Shown here: positions 43,200 through 54,891 of the stretch, piece by piece
How positions within the stretch are numbered: position 1 is the stretch's first letter
Layout of the letters: every line of letters begins with the position of its first letter
Source of the DNA: Cydia pomonella
Lineage: Eukaryota; Arthropoda; Insecta; Lepidoptera; Tortricidae
Direction: 5' to 3'
DNA: 64,000 nucleotides
Assembly: GCF_033807575.1 (NCBI RefSeq)
Contig: NC_084713.1
Coordinates: forward strand, 21,365,389-21,429,388
The notes under the pieces: generated by a model
Told to the model about the DNA's origin: nothing
Seen by the model: the letters and a program-made list of their open reading frames with translations, nothing else
The model's database searches: none
Position numbers and translations under genes: made by a program

Positions 43200-43735
43200 A
43201 TACTATAACGATAAGTTCTGGTTTAGATAAGTTCTTATTTAGATATCGTAGCGAAAGTTGGGTATGGCAGAAGAAACATCAGAGTCAAGTGAATGCAGTG
43301 GAAATGAGAGCGTTGAGAAGTGTGTAAAATTACAAGATAGAATTAGGAACAGTGTGATAAGGGAAAAGTGTGGACTGAACGAAGATGTAGTGACAAAAAT
43401 TGAGAAAGGTATGTTGAGATGGTTTGCACACGTGGAAAGAATGAGTGAAAGAAGGTTAACAAAGAGAGTGTATAAGGGAGAAGTAGAAGAGGGAGTTGGA
43501 AGGGGTAGACCTCGGCGGACTTTCTCTGATCAAATCGGGGAAAACCTGAAGAAAGGCCAGGTCAAGAGCACCCTAAACCGACGAGCGTGTATGAGGAATG
43601 TCATGAAAGTGAAGGAAGCGAAAGAGGTATGTCAGGATCGTAGCAAGTGGAAATCCGTGGTCTCTGCCTACCCCTTCGGGAAATAGGCGTGATTATATGT
43701 ATGTATGTATGTATGTATGTATATCGTTTGTATGT
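43200..43735 (+). mobile_element. LINE 3' end with ATGT tail (endonuclease-RT C-terminus)
   Basis: The frame 43258-43686 encodes NSVIREKCGLNEDVVTKIEKG, GMLRWFAHVERM and GRGRPRRTFSDQI down to WKSVVSAYPFGK and a stop. The first about 70 bases are read in another frame (AVEMRALRSV), so one frameshift is present. It ends in a (TATG)n microsatellite. The LRWFGHVERM-type signature is widespread in insect endonuclease-RT elements. It lies directly before the left LTR at 43746. Confidence 0.75.
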
Positions 43736-43745
43736 CGTATACTTG

Positions 43746-44011
43746 TGAAAGATATAAAACACACTAGGTCTTGAGTAATTGATTTATTTGTGAATTAAGT
43801 ACATGATAATATTAAGTCCGACGAGCGACGCTCACGTTCGCGCGGGAAGCTCTCTTGACAGCCGCGCCCATGACAGCTGGGCTGTCAGTTAGGGCACGTT
43901 TACAAACCAGGACAATATAAATATTAACAACTAGTATCAAAATAGAAATAGTTTGATGACAGACGGTGTTTTCCAAATAATAATGATATAAATTATCTTA
44001 CATTTCTAACA
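43746..44011 (-). repeat. Long terminal repeat, 3' LTR of a copia-type element
   Basis: This 266-bp copy is identical to 52550-52815. On the minus strand it begins TGTTAGAAATG and ends ATATCTTTCA (TG..CA), with AATAAATCAATTACTC near its 3' end as a polyadenylation signal. Outer flank CTTG (43742-43745) equals the outer flank of the other LTR. Just inside, on the minus strand, AKFRMADC and a stop overlap the LTR start; I associate such an ending with copia polyproteins. Confidence 0.85.
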
Positions 44012-44187
44012 ATCGGCCATCCTGAATTTTGCCTGACCCGAGGCAATAAAGATATAAACTATTTCTTTTCTAAGGATACAATAATAAAACGTGACAATAA
44101 CGTGCTATCAGGCACTTAGTAGGCAAGAAAATATACAAAACTTGTCTTACAAACTAAAAAAAAAAACATCACTCACACAGATGATTA

Positions 44188-44277
44188 AATAAATAAAATA
44201 ATAAATAATTTTATAGGACATTATTACACAAATTGACTAAATCCCACAGTAAGCTCAATAAGGCTTGTGTTGTGATG
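44188..44277 (-). mobile_element. tRNA-headed SINE, 3' fragment
   Basis: Only the tail (TTATTGAGCTTACTGTGGGA, TTTGTGTAATAATGTCC) is present; 5' truncated. It lies just inside the left LTR of the 43746-52815 element. Confidence 0.7.
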
Positions 44278-44812
44278 ATTAAGTAGGGTAGTCACCCAGA
44301 GGGTTCAAATTATGTGGCGTCGAACAATACATAATATGTTTCAACATTGAAACGATCAGCTTATTTTATTTTACATTATTTGATATTATATCCAAGCCTT
44401 GTGAAGCAAATTAGAAATCTTACTCACTACATTTTCGGCCATCCTTAAGAGATTGGATGTCCTCATTCAATTATTATCAACATAGTTCAATTATTATTAA
44501 CAAATATAACTAAGGAAAAAAAAAACATTATAAGATTCTTTTACTTTTAGTATTAGGTACTACTTGAATAAAACACTACTGGGATAATATTGCCTCTTGA
44601 TTTACGAACTAGTGACGACGCCCCCGGGTAGTCGCTAACTTGATGTGGGGTAACGTAACAGATGTAGATCTAGTGACTTTTCATCTTGTCTCTAGTTATA
44701 CACATTAGATTTTACAGTCTTTGAATTATTTATTACAAATTTAAATCAGACAACAAGGCCCATATTACAAATAACTTACAGACTATGCATTTTAAAACTT
44801 GAGAACTAAACA

Positions 44813-45034
44813 CTATTTCGGCAACAAAATAGCGTGACTACGTTGAATCGTCTGGCATTGTGTCAGATTCGGCAATTTGCCCCGGAACCTCCGAAACACG
44901 ACACCCTTTGGCCAGAAGTCGGCGCACTCGATGAGCCCCTGCAGCGGTTGCAGCACGCTCACCGCAAAAGGGTTGATGTGCGCGTAGTGGCCTAGTGGCA
45001 CGATCGAAGCTGGAACGCCCTCAGCGTGTAGTAC
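44813..45034 (-). CDS. Exon-like terminal coding segment inside the LTR-bounded region
   Basis: On the minus strand an acceptor (TTGTTTCTGAGTCCAG) ends at 45035 and is followed by 73 codons open in only one of the three forward frames, closing with TAG at 44813. The segment includes GHYAHINPFAVSVLQPLQ and CADFWPKGVVFRRFRGK. I do not recognise the family. The CADFWPK..RFRGK piece recurs at 57455-57560 on the plus strand. It may be a cellular last exon picked up by the LTR element, or the end of an unrecognised retroelement protein. Confidence 0.35.
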   Translation of the reverse strand, partial: VLHAEGVPASIVPLGHYAHINPFAVSVLQPLQGLIECADFWPKGVVFRRFRGKLPNLTQCQTIQRSHAILLPK

Positions 45035-45242
45035 CTGGACTCAGAAACAAGAATTAACAGCGTCTCGTTCCATCATGTGTCACACACACACAGACACAGG
45101 ATGTAAGTGTCTGGAAGGTTTTTTTTTTTGTCACATAGTACAGATGGTAATTTACAATCCCACCGCCCGGATGTAACAGTAATCTTTAGATTGTGGCAAC
45201 GTACACACACAGGTGTAACCCATTTGTATCATTACATAAATG

Positions 45243-45496
45243 AATAAATATTATAGGGACATTCTCACACAAATAGACTAAGCCCTACAGTAAGCTCAAG
45301 AAGGCTTGTCTTGTGGGTATTCAGAAAACGATAGGTATATTTAATCTACAAATACCTCAATACGTAGAGAACATCCATGACTCAGAAACAAATATCTGTG
45401 TTCATCACACAAATAAATGCCCTTACCGGGATTCGAACCCGGGACCATCGGCTTCATAGGCATAGGTTCACTACCTACTAGGCCAGACCGGTCGTC
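45243..45496 (-). mobile_element. tRNA-headed SINE, near full length
   Basis: Same family, with more substitutions (for example CTACAGTAAGCTCAAGAAGG). It lies inside the LTR-bounded region, so it was probably carried by, or inserted into, an ancestral copy. Confidence 0.8.
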
Positions 45497-45499
45497 ACA

Positions 45500-45800
45500 T
45501 ACATATATCAAGATACACACACAGAGTGTAAGAGCGTTTGGTATGTTGTAGCAAAGTACACAGGTGTAAAAATATTCGTACGGTTATCATTATATACTAC
45601 AATACACACACACAGGGTGTAAAAACACTCGTACGGACATTATATATTATACCACAATACACACACAGGATGTAAGGGCGTTTAGTAAGTTGTAGCAAAG
45701 TACACACACACAGGGTGTAAAAACATTCGTACAGTTATTATTATATATACCACAGTACACACACAGGATGTAAGGGCGTTAAGCGTACAGACACAGGCTG
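45500..45800. repeat. Irregular minisatellite with ACACACAGGRTGTAA core
   Basis: The core CACACACAGGGTGTAA recurs five to six times at irregular 60-80 base spacing, with TTCGTACGGTTAT and TTGTAGCAAAGTACAC between cores. Earlier single cores lie at 45085 and 45200. Confidence 0.7.
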
Positions 45801-46150
45801 TATGGTGAGCTTGTTACGGCGTACTCGCACAGGGAGCATCCGTCTCATGCAAGCTTAAATGGTGCTGCTTGTTACCGCGTTCTCGCACAGGGAGCTCTCG
45901 GCCTCAAGCAAGCTTATTTGGTGATCCCTGTTACCGCGTTCTCACACAGGGAGCTATCGGCCTCAGGCGATCTATCACACTTGTTACCGCGTACCCGCGC
46001 AGGGGGTATCGGCCTCAAGCAAGTGTTTCACATGATCTTCGATACCGCGTACGCACACTGGACGGTGCAGCCTCAGCCCCACTAGGCGCAGTGAAGTGGT
46101 GGTGAGTTATCTATCGGTAGCTACCGCGTACACACACTGGATGCAGCGGA
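45800..46150. repeat. Minisatellite with GTTACCGCGTNCTCGCACAG core
   Basis: About six units of roughly 55-60 bases share TTACCGCGT, CACAGGGAGC and CGGCCTCAAGCAAGC. The open frame at 45869-46105 is a by-product of the repeat, not a gene. Confidence 0.7.
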
Positions 46151-48429
46151 CTCCAACCGCGTCGTTGCGGCTCTCGGACGGACGCACTCAGGTCCAACAT
46201 GTAAAGCATTAAACATTTTACACTTTATTTATTTAACATATACACAAATATGTATTTATATATCGGTTAGACTTTGGTTGGAATTGCATTAACATGAACT
46301 TCAATTAAAATGAGACACGTGTGCATTGCGTCACGAATATGAATTTTTCATGTATATAATGAGGTAATTATAGTATGATAATAACTGTAATTTCCGAGTA
46401 ACGACTTGAATTTTCGGTACCAGGCTCAAAATTAGAGCCTAGTCCTATCCACAGTTTCATCTTATCCGCTGAGTTAACATTGATATATTTACGACCACCT
46501 CTTTAAAACCATTACGTACTATAAAAACACTATATGTAATTATAGTCTACTATGATAATACAAAAACTCCAATTTGGATTTAAGCACTAGGAGTATTGAT
46601 AAAGATAAAAATAAGTTTATTGCACACAAAACAGTATATGAATCGGTACAGAATTGGTGTGACATCGGGTGAGTGCATAGCATGGTTACATAACAGAGTT
46701 TCCAGCGGTCCCCGCACTAAGCTAGGCCTGTACCGCGAGAGACCAAGTATGCATTTGTATGTCATGTGTGACAGTTGGAATATAGAGAAGGAATATAACC
46801 CAAACATACATTAGGAGTGATTGAACACTTGCCAAATCGTCGTACTGCAAAAGTTGCCTGTAATTAGATCTTTGTTGTTTGCATATCCTTTCACAAATTC
46901 AAGTCAAAATTGCTGTAAGTAATTAGATTATTTTTGAATCTCGCAATTGGCTTCCAAGTGACCATGCCTTTTGCATTTGGTACCCTTAACAATTTCTTTG
47001 ACCATAATAATCCTAGTATAGTTCTACTGTAATGTTATTATATAATTTGTGCTCAAATAAGCATTACAGTAGCCATGTAAACGCCTAACATGCTACTATA
47101 GAACTAGCTTAAAATACAAATCGTTATAAAAATGCTGTCGGCCATAATACGGCGGCAGTGTTTCAGGTTTAAGTTTCCAGCGACTTATAAACATAATATT
47201 GTAGTAAATTTATGAATTAAATTATATTAAAAAGAGGTACTGCAAGTGGCGGGATCGATGGGGCGTTCGAATCAGCGTAAGACAGTTAGTTTGTTTTTTT
47301 AAACTTGGCGGATTTTTACTTTTACAGACTTTTTGGTGTGTAAAACTGTCGACTCACAAAGAGTATGCAGGAGCAAACACCCTCAGCACGAACTAAACCA
47401 CTCGTTTCGATACAGTTAGTAAATATTCTCCGCATATTTCTAGATAGAAAGTACGCAGAGTAGCTGAATCTTCGGGTAACATAAACCGCGTCCTATCGAA
47501 TCTATCAAATAAACAAAAATCAAACTTGGGACTTAACTATTCTATGAAAGACAAACGCTGGCGTGATCTATCTCGTTGCCACCGGCATCTAGCGAACGGT
47601 ATTTGCATACTAATGTCTAATACATGCTATGAAATTGCGAAAGACTAACGCTTGCGCGATCTAACTCGACGCTAGCGCCATCTAGCTTGCAATTGCGTAA
47701 ACTTTCCATATTGGAAGTGGTGTTAAGTTATAGTACATATTTATATACCTGTTCGATCGATAATTTTCGATCTATGTATAAATAACAAGCATCTATTTAT
47801 TTATTTTTTAACTAGATTAGGGATAATGGTAACTAAATGAGCTCTTGACTGTATGCGGTATTCATTTTCAATGTTAGTTGTTATTTTATTTATTTTTTTG
47901 TTTTTGAAAACTCACAGCTAAAGTAACAAAATAAGTTTCAAAATAAAAACAGTAAGCCAATTTCACATGTAGAAACTGCGTAAAGTATATGACGTGCGAA
48001 ATTGCAAAATTAATAATAACTATTATGCTTACAATTATGTTGCTTTACAGTGAGACTGAGTTTTTAAACATTGAACGAGAAGAACACAAGGGAAAGAAAT
48101 AAGATGAAATTGTGTTAACAGTATCACAGAACAGATCGATGAGATCATGCTATTTGCAAAGCTGATTAAAGGACTTAGCAGCTCAGAAAAAAAATGAGTT
48201 TTTCCTATAATTAGTATGAAGGAAGGGAATATGGAACGTTCGTTTGGTGCGAGAGGATAGACGTGAGGGGACTGATTACCATAAGTTCGCTAGCAGGTCA
48301 GGACAGTCTACATGGTCCTGAGCGATTTTCATAATATAAATTACATCAGATATATTCAGCCGGATTTAAAGAGGTAGCAGGAGGAGTTTGGCACAATGCT
48401 GTAACTTTATTTTGGAATTTTGAATTTAT

Positions 48430-49180
48430 ATCTCAGAAAACAAATATACTTTTTTTTATTCTTTCTACTTTTGAAATATAGGTGTCATAACAAGTGTTCC
48501 AAACCTGAGAGGCGTATTCCAGATGGCTCCTTACAAATGCGCGATAGACAATTTTAATTGATTTTAGTCTTTAAAGATTCTTACACGATCTTATGATAAA
48601 ACCAAGTGCCTTGAAAGCTTTGTTGACTATTGAATCAACGTGCCGATCAAAGATCAACTTGTTATCCATTACTACACCCAAGTCCATTTTTTCACTACAC
48701 TTAGATATAACCTCATTTTTAACAAATAGAATTAAAGACATTACGCTTACGAGTAAAAGAGATGGCAAAGCATTTGAACACATTTATATCTAGTTTATTA
48801 TTAGCACAATATCGATCTAGTCTAAGGAGATCTTCTTGAAGGTAAGTAGAGTCGAGAGTGTTATTAACTATCCGGTAGACTTTCATATCATCAACAAATA
48901 AAAGAATATTTGAGTGTTTAAAGCAATGGGAAGTATCGTGTAAATATATGATGAATAATAATAGTCTAAGAGATCCTTGGGGCGCTCCTGAAGGGATTTC
49001 CACCCACGATAATGAAAATCCGTTCAGAACGACCGCTTGGGACCTGTTTACGACACAGGAGGAGAACCATCGAAAGAGGTCTCCTCTTATACTTACCTAC
49101 TGATAAAAGTTTATGTAATAGCAGATCATGGTCGATGTAATCTGTGTACACAGCATCGACTGGATCTTCACCATCCAAGT
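48430..49180 (-). mobile_element. Decayed Jockey-type LINE reverse transcriptase
   Basis: Minus-strand frames give DGEDPVDAVYTDY, IPSGAPQGSL, LLFVDDMKVYR (the catalytic DD box, with FVDD for the usual FADD) and DLGVVMDNKLIFDRHVDSIV, in the correct order with several frameshifts. It continues to the ALGFIIRSCKN region and a degraded SHLEYASQVWN at about 48500. Endonuclease and ORF1 are absent. The piece lies inside the LTR-bounded region 43746-52815, on the same strand as the LTRs. Confidence 0.8.
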
Positions 49181-49359
49181 TATGTGACGCGTAATCGTTA
49201 AATCATTATAATGTGGAAGATACAGATCATATAGAATAAATGCAAAAGTTCCCTATTGTTAATAACCAAAAACATAAAAATGAAACTAGTTATTCCTTAC
49301 TAATACGAATCTGAATCATTCACACTATCATTTATGTATACATATACAACGGAAACTAG

Positions 49360-49575
49360 TTTTTTGGAGAAATCGCGAAACGTCTGGTTGACGTAACTGG
49401 TGACCGAAGAGCTGGCGGCTTCCTCGCACAACGTATCAGTATTGCGATACAACGAGGAAATGCCGCCAGCATCCTTGGTACAATGCCTCAAGGGCCTATT
49501 TTAGATATAAGCTAGTTATAGTAGTCATCTGTATATATCCATTATGTATATTGTTATTGTCAATAAAGATCCACT
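49360..49575 (+). mobile_element. Retroelement C-terminus (QRGNAAS signature) with AATAAAG tail
   Basis: The plus strand encodes EIAKRLVDVTGDRRAGGF, then LAQRISIAIQRGNAASILGT and a stop, followed by TCAATAAAGATCC. The same C-terminal signature recurs in four other places in this window (3190, 15190, 57950, 58480). I know it as a frequent end of lepidopteran retroelement polyproteins but cannot name the clade. It lies inside the LTR-bounded region. Confidence 0.6.
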
Positions 49576-49579
49576 GAAA

Positions 49580-52549
49580 CTAGGTCACGTGTTTTGTGGA
49601 ATTAAAAGTTTATTTTATTTTAAAACATTTATGTATAGGTAATTAGTCTTGATTAATACTGAAAAGATATTTAATACTGGTATTTAACATTGCACTACTG
49701 CGATATACTTTTCAACTGGAACTTTGTCCACTGACAAAAATAATAGCTACTAAAAACTATAGAACTATAAATATGAATAAAATTATTTCAACAACTAACT
49801 GCATTAGGAGGCGGTTATCACTTATCATGAAAAGTAAAATTACTGAAATAGTTCTAGGTAAATACAACGCTGGTTCCGTTGCGCAAAAAAAAAACTATGC
49901 GCGAATGCTAACTATATATTTCTATGCACCTTCATAAGGCTAGGCCATAGGCTAGTCTAGTAAGTATTTAAGTCGTCGATAGGATTTCAACATATTCAGT
50001 GAAGACGAACTGCCTACTTGTTAACATTTACAACTTATAATAAAACCAAACTTCTGGTGATGGGTAGGACATCAATTTAAAATGAGTTTGTAAAAGTACC
50101 TCATTCTCAAATGATGAGAAGTATTAGTATATTTTCTGCACCAACTGTTCCATTAACTCCAATGGCAACAATAAATATTTTATTTATGTATATATTCATG
50201 TATTCCTAACTTACCTTCTAAATATTTAATTGGAGTGCAATTGTTGAGGTTAAGAACAGTAATTTAACAACAGAAGACAGATAAATTGAAGAATTAAACT
50301 AAGGACTGAAAGTACCTACATTAGGATGTAACTACATACTCACATATACAGCAACTTAATTTGATGCTTTTATGAAACTTGTTCTAATTTAGCTGTTCAT
50401 TATTTTTATTGTTAAATTGTTCAGTATCAATGCAAGCTACTCGATATTATTTTAAGTTTAATAGTCATATTTCAATAATTAAAAATAATAATTTTGGTCA
50501 CTTAAATTAAAGGATTACTGAGCAAGCTTCGTAAATACCCAGTCAGTACAGTGACTTGGTTGACATTCCAATCGCTTGACAAGTAACCATTTGACCGTCC
50601 AGTCTAAGTACCAATTGCACCAGCCACAGTTGATGGACTGGCTAACATCACTCAGTAGTAATATAATATAAGTATAAGTGACCTATGAAAGCCATACAAT
50701 AAAATTTGAGTATGGGAAGCCATACAATAAATTTTGCGAACACTTTAACAGTGACAGACGGTTTGGTACAACCAACCTTCTTGAGGTCAGGTTATACTGG
50801 TTTGTGCGTTAGTGCAATAATAGTAATAGCTAACAAAATTGTACATAGATCTTTAATCAGAATATTATTTTGAAGCAAATATAACTACTACAAGTAATAA
50901 ATAGTTAGCTATTTAAATAGACATCTCCATAGTTTGTAAATTGCTTGTCACAATCAGACTACTGAGCACTTACCTAGTTCCATTGCACGGGACTAAAACC
51001 CTTAGGTATACTTCTCAGTTCTCTTCACTATTTTCCATTCGTCAAACCTATTTGAAACATTTTATTTTTAAACTTTTCAAGTGTAGCAGTCAATTTTGTC
51101 CTTAGTTCATCCCGTGTGAACTTTACACAATTACTCACCAGCCAGCACAGTGACTGTGTTACTTGTATAGGCCAATTGTCCATCACAATGATATCTGTGA
51201 ACATAATGTAAGGACACACACACACAACACAAAAATAATTATTTGATAACAGTAAATCACCATACTTAATATACTGTATTACAATAGTGCATGAATAAAA
51301 CCCTTATACCTACATCTCAACCTACTTTCTGCTTGTAAAACTCATTTGAACAGGTAGTGGTCAGTTTTGTCTTTATTCCTCTTCTGGAACCAACCAGCCA
51401 TTTTCATTTTGCTTGTATAGTTACACAGGTGATTATTCCATCCTAAATTATATTGTACTTTCAGGGGGGTACACTAATCCCTTAATACCAGTCATTTAAA
51501 TAAATGACAATATAATAAAATCACTTCTTTTGTCACTAAGAAATACCGGATAATGAATTAATTAAAACTCAAATGGGATCATGACAAAATTACTGTTCAA
51601 TATTCAATCTAGTCTAGGGTGAAGGCTTCAGTGGGTACACCAGCAAAATCACTATGCCACAGTAGGTATCAAACACTTTGCTTTAAACTTAAGGGCAGTT
51701 CATCATACATTTCTTACCATTAAGAAAATTCCTTAAATATAATTTGAAATACACACCAATACTTTCCAATTGATAGGCCTGAAGCTGAATAACCTTATAT
51801 GACCCCGGTGGAACTTCAGGACACAGAACACTTATATAACCTTAATGGTAACTAAAAAATTAACTCAATATATATCATTACTTGTTTTTAATCAATATAA
51901 TCATGATTTGATATTGAATTCAGCATTTCAACAAGATGCCCAGTACATTTATTGTACAGCACAAATAAGAATATCAAATTTGAAACTGCCAAGCCTGGTT
52001 TCCTGACTTGACATGTCGTGTTATACAATTTTGATTATTTATATACTTTCTCAACTGCACAAACTAAACCATGCGCAATCTCATAAATAATCCTATTACG
52101 CTTCGCACATTTTAAGTGAACATTCACTACATATTCAAATTAATTCTCAGTCCTAAATATAATAAATATCTCATAGTATTTATTACCTGTTTTGCTATCA
52201 TAAACAAACCACTCTCCTGTATTGTAGACCAACATCATGAGTTGTGATCGAATTTGTTTGCCTCGCCTCGTTCACGTAGCTTACCGGCAGGTCAATGACC
52301 GGTAGGTGATAATATTGTACTTCTCCGAAGTCATATATGATTTATAACAATTCACACGTTTGTTAAATAGGTTTTGAACAACACATTGAAACACTTCGCG
52401 ACCCAAAACTTAGTGCATTTTCCCAAAGTAGGTACGTGCCCATTATAAGCGTAATAATGCTACTTCCAACATTACGATTCCGTACGAGAATCAACTTATT
52501 TAACTGAAATACTTTGTGAGCATGAATGTTTAAGATCCCACTTCTGAAA
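49580..52549. other. AT-rich interior of the LTR-bounded region, nothing recognised
   Basis: About 2.9 kb without convincing coding frames or repeat families. Two related stretches (51050-51190 and 51340-51430, both with CAGTTTTGTC and CACCAGCCAG-like words) hint at an old internal duplication. Confidence 0.4.
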
Positions 52550-52815
52550 TGAAAGATATAAAACACACTAGGTCTTGAGTAATTGATTTATTTGTGAATT
52601 AAGTACATGATAATATTAAGTCCGACGAGCGACGCTCACGTTCGCGCGGGAAGCTCTCTTGACAGCCGCGCCCATGACAGCTGGGCTGTCAGTTAGGGCA
52701 CGTTTACAAACCAGGACAATATAAATATTAACAACTAGTATCAAAATAGAAATAGTTTGATGACAGACGGTGTTTTCCAAATAATAATGATATAAATTAT
52801 CTTACATTTCTAACA
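52550..52815 (-). repeat. Long terminal repeat, 5' LTR of a copia-type element
   Basis: Identical over 266 bases to 43746-44011. On the minus strand the inner flank is TTTCAGAAGTGGGATC, positioned where a primer-binding site belongs. The outer flank CTTG (52816-52819) matches the other side as a 4-base target duplication (or 5 bases if the LTR end is set one base shorter). Confidence 0.85.
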
Positions 52816-53046
52816 CTTGACAGAAGCAGCTCGATTCGGGCAACCAATGTCACTTTGACATTAGAAATATCGTAGATAGATCTTATTGGGATCACAGCGG
52901 AATCGAAATAAACGTCAATTTTGATATTTCGTTTAGTTATCGATCTTTTAAAGACCGTTCCAAGATCTTAAACGTGACTTAATCATTCTTCGAATCGGGC
53001 CGTTACTCGCACGTCTATCCGGGACCACAGAGAATTAAGAAGACCA

Positions 53047-53137
53047 AGAGTGCTCACTCCATACAACGGTTTTGTTACCAAAAATACTATTATTTTCGTA
53101 GTCTACATCTAGCGTCAAGTAGAGAGCACTCTCGGTT
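53047..53137. mobile_element. 91-bp MITE 'AGAGTGCTCAC', copy 1
   Basis: AGAGTGCTCACTCC and AAGTAGAGAGCACTCT are inverted ends; the core CATACAACGGTTTTGTTACC is shared with 53699-53789. Confidence 0.85.
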
Positions 53138-53154
53138 TGTTAGCAATACTGGGA

Positions 53155-53300
53155 CGTCGCGGTCGTGCGGAACAGTCTGCAGGCGGACTTTAACAACACA
53201 TTCAGGTGGTCGCATGATAAGGTTATAACACTCAACTCCAACAAAACTAAGTGCAGTCATGAAGTCATGATGATTAAATCTCCGTACCTCAATTTTTTTT
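53155..53300 (+). mobile_element. Non-LTR reverse transcriptase fragment
   Basis: The translation LQADFNNTFRWSHDKVITLN followed by SNKTKC matches the segment that follows the FADD box in Jockey/CR1-type reverse transcriptases. The frame continues into unrelated sequence that ends at the 47-bp minisatellite at 53394. Confidence 0.55.
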
Positions 53301-53393
53301 CACAGTTAATTCTGGATGCTTCGGCCGGCGTAGAAAGGGGAATCACATTCTCAGTTAATGATATTGTTCAAACAATTAAATCAATGTCCGTTC

Positions 53394-53595
53394 CGTGGGC
53401 TGAGTAAACCCTTAAGCAGTACAGTGGTCGACTGAACCCGTGGGCTGAATAGACCCTGTAGCGGTTAAAAGTGGTCGTCTGAACCCTTGGGCTGAGTAGA
53501 CCCTGTAGCGGTTAAAAGTGGTCGTCTGAACCCTTGGGCTGAGTAGACCCTGTAGCGATAGCGAGTGGTCAACTGAACCCGTGGGCTGAGTTGGC
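53394..53595. repeat. 47-bp minisatellite, about four units
   Basis: Units start at 53394, 53439, 53486, 53533 and 53580 (partial), each beginning CGTGGGCTGAG or CTTGGGCTGAG and containing GACCCTGTAGCGGTTAAAAG. Flanked by two copies of one MITE (53047 and 53699). Confidence 0.9.
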
Positions 53596-53698
53596 CAGAC
53601 AGGTGGGATGACTTACCCACAAAAAACACCGTAAGGGGTGAATGAGCCCGCGGGACGATTTTTCTGTGGGCCCAGTTGCCCACAATTAAGAGAAGGCC

Positions 53699-53789
53699 AA
53701 GAGTGCTCACTCCATACAACGGTTTTGTTACCAAAAATACTATTATTTTCGCAGTCTACATCTAGCGTCAAGTAGAGAGCACTCTCTGT
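53699..53789. mobile_element. 91-bp MITE 'AGAGTGCTCAC', copy 2
   Basis: Nearly identical to 53047-53137 in the same orientation, with similar flanks (AATTAAGA on the left of both). Confidence 0.85.
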
Positions 53790-53867
53790 CTTCTTAGTTC
53801 TCTTTGCCGGGACTTAATACTAATTAAAGATGAGGCTATAAATTTAAATAAAGTGAGGCTTAGATCG

Positions 53868-53960
53868 TGTCATTCGCGAAGACGCATACCTTAACTTATA
53901 ATGTCGTGTTATTAAAGGTTAGATTTGACAAATCTGCGCGTCATCGTGGATGGCACGAAC
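53868..53960. mobile_element. Palindromic MITE 'TCGTGTCATTC', copy 2
   Basis: Same ends and centre as 10827-10920 in the same orientation. Confidence 0.8.
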
Positions 53961-54099
53961 TGTACAAGAAATTATCTTGGATTAAGTTTAATACGCGAAA
54001 ATAAACTGAAGTTTCGGCTGTGTTTGACGTGACAAGCTCTCGTACGATAACAGAGAATACTTGATACCTAAGTATTAAGGATGACTTAGGTACGTTAGA

Positions 54100-54552
54100 C
54101 ACAATTGCCCGTCTAGTTAGTTAGTTAGTGCTTCTGGGCATTTTCCGCAAATCGACAACCATTGTGCCTATTTTGCGTGAAACGAGGTAGCGCTACTCTA
54201 ACCACCCCAGCTCCTCCACGAAGCCTAGCAAAGTATTCAGGTTGCTAATTGCCTCTCCTAGTGTGCACGGAGTCGCTAGGTATTTGTTCCTGTATACTTC
54301 TACCTGTTTGCAGTCTAGGAGAATATGTTTTGTTGTTTCTTCTTCTTCCATGCACGCTCTGCACATGGGGCTGTCTGTTTTACCCATATTGTGTAGGTGT
54401 TTGTTAAGTGTGTTATGTGTGTTAATTGCCCGTCTAAGTAGATTATTAAATGAAAAATGTGGCTTTTTGTAAGGTGGAGGTACTTCCCCAGTTGGGCTCT
54501 GCTCTAGAACTGGAATGACATCCGCTGTGTGATCCGGTGTGCAATCTTTCAA
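54100..54552 (-). mobile_element. LINE C-terminus related to the one at 20050, fused to another retroposon 5' end
   Basis: The minus-strand frame 54193-54552 encodes a zf-RVT segment (SPMCRACMEEEETTKHILLDC) and FVEELGWLE. It shares the downstream 3' UTR motif CACGCAAAATAGGC with the 20050 element and ends in ACTA repeats. Its N-terminal part (ADVIPVLEQSPTGEV) is the same sequence found in the retroposon family at 42578, so the copy is chimeric or the two families share an ancestor. Confidence 0.7.
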
Positions 54553-54591
54553 ATTACAACCGTAAGTTTACGCAAGTGGTGTTTGCATATA

Positions 54592-54856
54592 AATAAATAA
54601 ATAAATATTATAGGACATTATTACACAAATTGACTAAGTCCCACAGTAAGCTCAATAAGGCTTGTGTTGAGAGTACTTAGACAACGACATATATAATATA
54701 TAAATATTTATAAATACTTAAATAAATAGAAAACACCCATGACTCAGGAACAAATATCCATGCTCATCACACGAATACATGCCCTTACCAGGATTTGAAC
54801 CCGGGACCATCAGCTTCGTAGGCAGGGTCACTGCCCACTAGGCCAAGCCGGTCGTA
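54592..54856 (-). mobile_element. tRNA-headed SINE, near full length
   Basis: Same family; the minus strand begins ACGACCGGCTTGGCCTAGTG and ends in (ATTT)n. Confidence 0.85.
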
Positions 54857-54891
54857 ATTAGCTGTGCAATAAGATTATGATACCTATTGAC

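Larger units (their letters stand above)
43746..52815 (-). mobile_element. LTR-bounded 9.07-kb element without gag-pol
   Basis: Two identical direct LTRs enclose 8538 bases. Neither strand holds protease, integrase, copia reverse transcriptase or RNase H. The interior instead carries SINE pieces, an exon-like segment, two minisatellites, a LINE 3' fragment, a decayed Jockey-type RT and about 2.9 kb of AT-rich sequence without repeats that I recognise. Identical LTRs imply a very recent insertion, so the decay of the contents must predate it. Best reading: a large non-autonomous (LARD-like) derivative with foreign cargo. Confidence 0.6.

Noticed and set aside
45869..46105. 78-codon open frame
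   Set aside because: Encoded by the 55-60 bp minisatellite; repeat by-product.
51028..51225. 65-codon minus-strand frame with TRDELRTKLTATLEKFKNK
   Set aside because: Helical-looking but short, AT-rich, with a decayed relative near 51340; not enough to call a gene.
53465..53734. 89-codon minus-strand frame
   Set aside because: Crosses the 47-bp minisatellite and a MITE, so it is not a conserved gene.
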